Assembly (NCBI GenBank): GCA_003221375.1
Contig: QHRI01000018.1
Coordinates: 1-6,613, forward strand
Direction: 5' to 3'
From: Verrucomicrobiota bacterium
Lineage (GTDB): Bacteria; Verrucomicrobiota; Verrucomicrobiia; Chthoniobacterales; UBA10450
DNA: 6,613 bases
A program made the position numbers and the translations under genes. The notes beneath the pieces were generated by a model. The model worked only from the letters and a program-made list of their open reading frames with translations, ran no database searches and was not told the origin of the DNA. How positions within the stretch are numbered: the first letter of the stretch is position 1; the number at the start of each line of letters is the position of its first letter. Shown here piece after piece: positions 5,961-6,613 of the stretch.

Positions 5961-6027
5961 TGGAGTAGTGGAGTATTGGAGTAATGAGCCTGTTCTTTTC
6001 CCAACACTCCAACACTCCGACACTCCA
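5961..6027. repeat. Inverted pair of TGGAGT octamer arrays between dinB and the phosphatase gene
   Basis: The left arm has TGGAGT at 5961-5966, 5969-5974 and 5977-5982, period 8. The right arm has the complements ACTCCA (6006-6011), ACTCCG (6014-6019) and ACTCCA (6022-6027), also period 8. They can pair as three 6-bp helices separated by 2-base internal loops, with a 23-base loop (5983-6005). GGAG cores therefore face outward on both strands toward the divergent genes. Confidence 0.85.
5970..5973 (+). promoter_or_regulatory. Candidate Shine-Dalgarno for the phosphatase gene, supplied by the octamer repeat
   Basis: GGAG at 5970-5973 lies 10 bases before the in-frame ATG at 5984, and a second GGAG (5978-5981) lies only 2 bases before it. 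The first has workable spacing. Neither precedes the alternative ATG at 6050 at a useful distance. Confidence 0.4.
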
Positions 6028-6613
6028 TCGCCGTGCGACGCGCGTTTTTATGGTGAGGCATGGTTCTACCACTCTGAGCGCCGAGGATCGATTCGCAGGT
6101 GTGACGAATGTGGAGTTGTCCGACGAGGGGCGCGAACAAGCGCGGCGTTTGGCAGAGAGATTAAGTCGAGAAAAAATTGGGACTGTTTACGCGTCACCAC
6201 TTGATCGCACAGTTGAGACCGCGCGGATTCTCGCTGCGCCGCACAATCTCGCAGTCACAACATGCGACGGATTCCGGGAAATTTCGCATGGTCATTGGGA
6301 AGGGATGACGCGGCATGACGTGGAAGATAAATTCCCGGAGGAAATGGCCGAATGGGAAAAGGACCCATACACATTTGCCCCAAAGGGTGGAGAGAGTGGG
6401 CTCGCCGTAACGGCGCGCGCGCTGCCAGCGTTGATCGATTTGATACGAGACTATCCCGGCGAAAACATTCTGGTTGTCTCGCACAAGGCGACAATCCGAC
6501 TATTACTAAGCTCGTTGCTCGGATTCGATCCGCGGCGATACCGCGATAACCTCGACCAAAAACCGGCGGCGCTGAATATTGTCGATTTTCGAAACCCGAC
6601 GCGCGCGCGTTTG
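5984..6613 (+). CDS. Histidine phosphatase (phosphoglycerate-mutase-like) family protein, 3' end outside window
   Basis: The frame is open from ATG 5984 through the last base (210 residues seen). Catalytic features numbered from this start: RHG at 25-27 with phosphate-accepting H26, SPLDR at 71-75 with R75, E99 in FREISHGHWEG, and VVSHKATIR with H167. HKATIR replaces the more common HGGVIR. DNLDQKPAALNIVDF (188-202) is near the usual C-terminus, so little is missing. The family removes phosphate from small metabolites or proteins; the substrate cannot be named. Start choice: ATG 6050 would begin inside the first beta-strand (TRVFMVRHG) and has no Shine-Dalgarno, whereas 5984 keeps the strand and has GGAG 10 bases upstream. 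From 5984 the first residues (MSLFFSQHSNTPTLHRR) are largely encoded by the octamer repeat, so the N-terminus looks repeat-derived. The start is uncertain, the family is not. It diverges from dinB. Confidence 0.85.
   Translation, partial: MSLFFSQHSNTPTLHRRATRVFMVRHGSTTLSAEDRFAGVTNVELSDEGREQARRLAERLSREKIGTVYASPLDRTVETARILAAPHNLAVTTCDGFREISHGHWEGMTRHDVEDKFPEEMAEWEKDPYTFAPKGGESGLAVTARALPALIDLIRDYPGENILVVSHKATIRLLLSSLLGFDPRRYRDNLDQKPAALNIVDFRNPTRARL

Noticed and set aside
5961..6027. CRISPR-like array
   Set aside because: Units are 8 bases with no spacers and switch orientation halfway; this is a simple inverted tandem repeat.
5933..6139. 69-residue N-terminal extension of dinB up to an ATG at 6139
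   Set aside because: It is antisense to the phosphatase coding sequence, includes translated octamer repeat, and lies outside the Pol IV domain, which is complete from the GTG at 5932.

Overview
The window looks like a chromosomal segment from a verrucomicrobial bacterium, most likely a soil Chthoniobacterales-type lineage. That placement is an inference. It rests on a cbb3-type cytochrome tail gene fused to Pro/Ala-rich linkers, the flavor of the FAD/Fe-S protein, moderately high GC, and above all several short repeats of a kind I associate with that phylum: in-frame 'SQLSTIN' heptamer arrays, TGGAGT octamer arrays, and palindromes with TGTAGC ends. No search was possible to confirm it.

Layout. 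Positions 1-1283 (+) are the end of a respiratory operon: the C-terminus of a CcoO-like cbb3 oxidase subunit, then a membrane-anchored monohaem cytochrome c whose ATG overlaps the upstream stop by 4 bases. A hairpin-rich convergent intergenic region (about 1278-1356) separates it from three minus-strand genes. In transcription order these are dinB (DNA polymerase IV, 5932-4874), a 992-codon FAD plus Fe-S dehydrogenase of the YdiJ/D-lactate dehydrogenase type (4849-1871), and a small cupin (1793-1368). A plus-strand histidine phosphatase gene diverges from dinB and runs off the right edge (5984-6613+).

How the genes may work together. The cytochromes belong to a terminal oxidase. The FAD/Fe-S protein probably oxidises a 2-hydroxyacid and could pass electrons to the same respiratory chain, but its tight spacing behind dinB does not explain a shared pathway. 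The cupin and phosphatase substrates cannot be told from sequence.

The most interesting signal is at a smaller scale. The single FAD/Fe-S gene holds three different repeat-like insertions, all read through in frame and all placed at or near predicted domain linkers: a two-hairpin element (3241-3311), a long palindrome (2592-2648) and a heptamer array (2374-2401). A fourth, an inverted pair of octamer arrays (5961-6027), lies in the divergent dinB/phosphatase region, where it appears to supply a Shine-Dalgarno core and the first codons of the phosphatase. This resembles in principle the in-frame Rickettsia palindromic elements. I regard it as a candidate family of protein-tolerated mobile or expanding repeats worth testing genome-wide.
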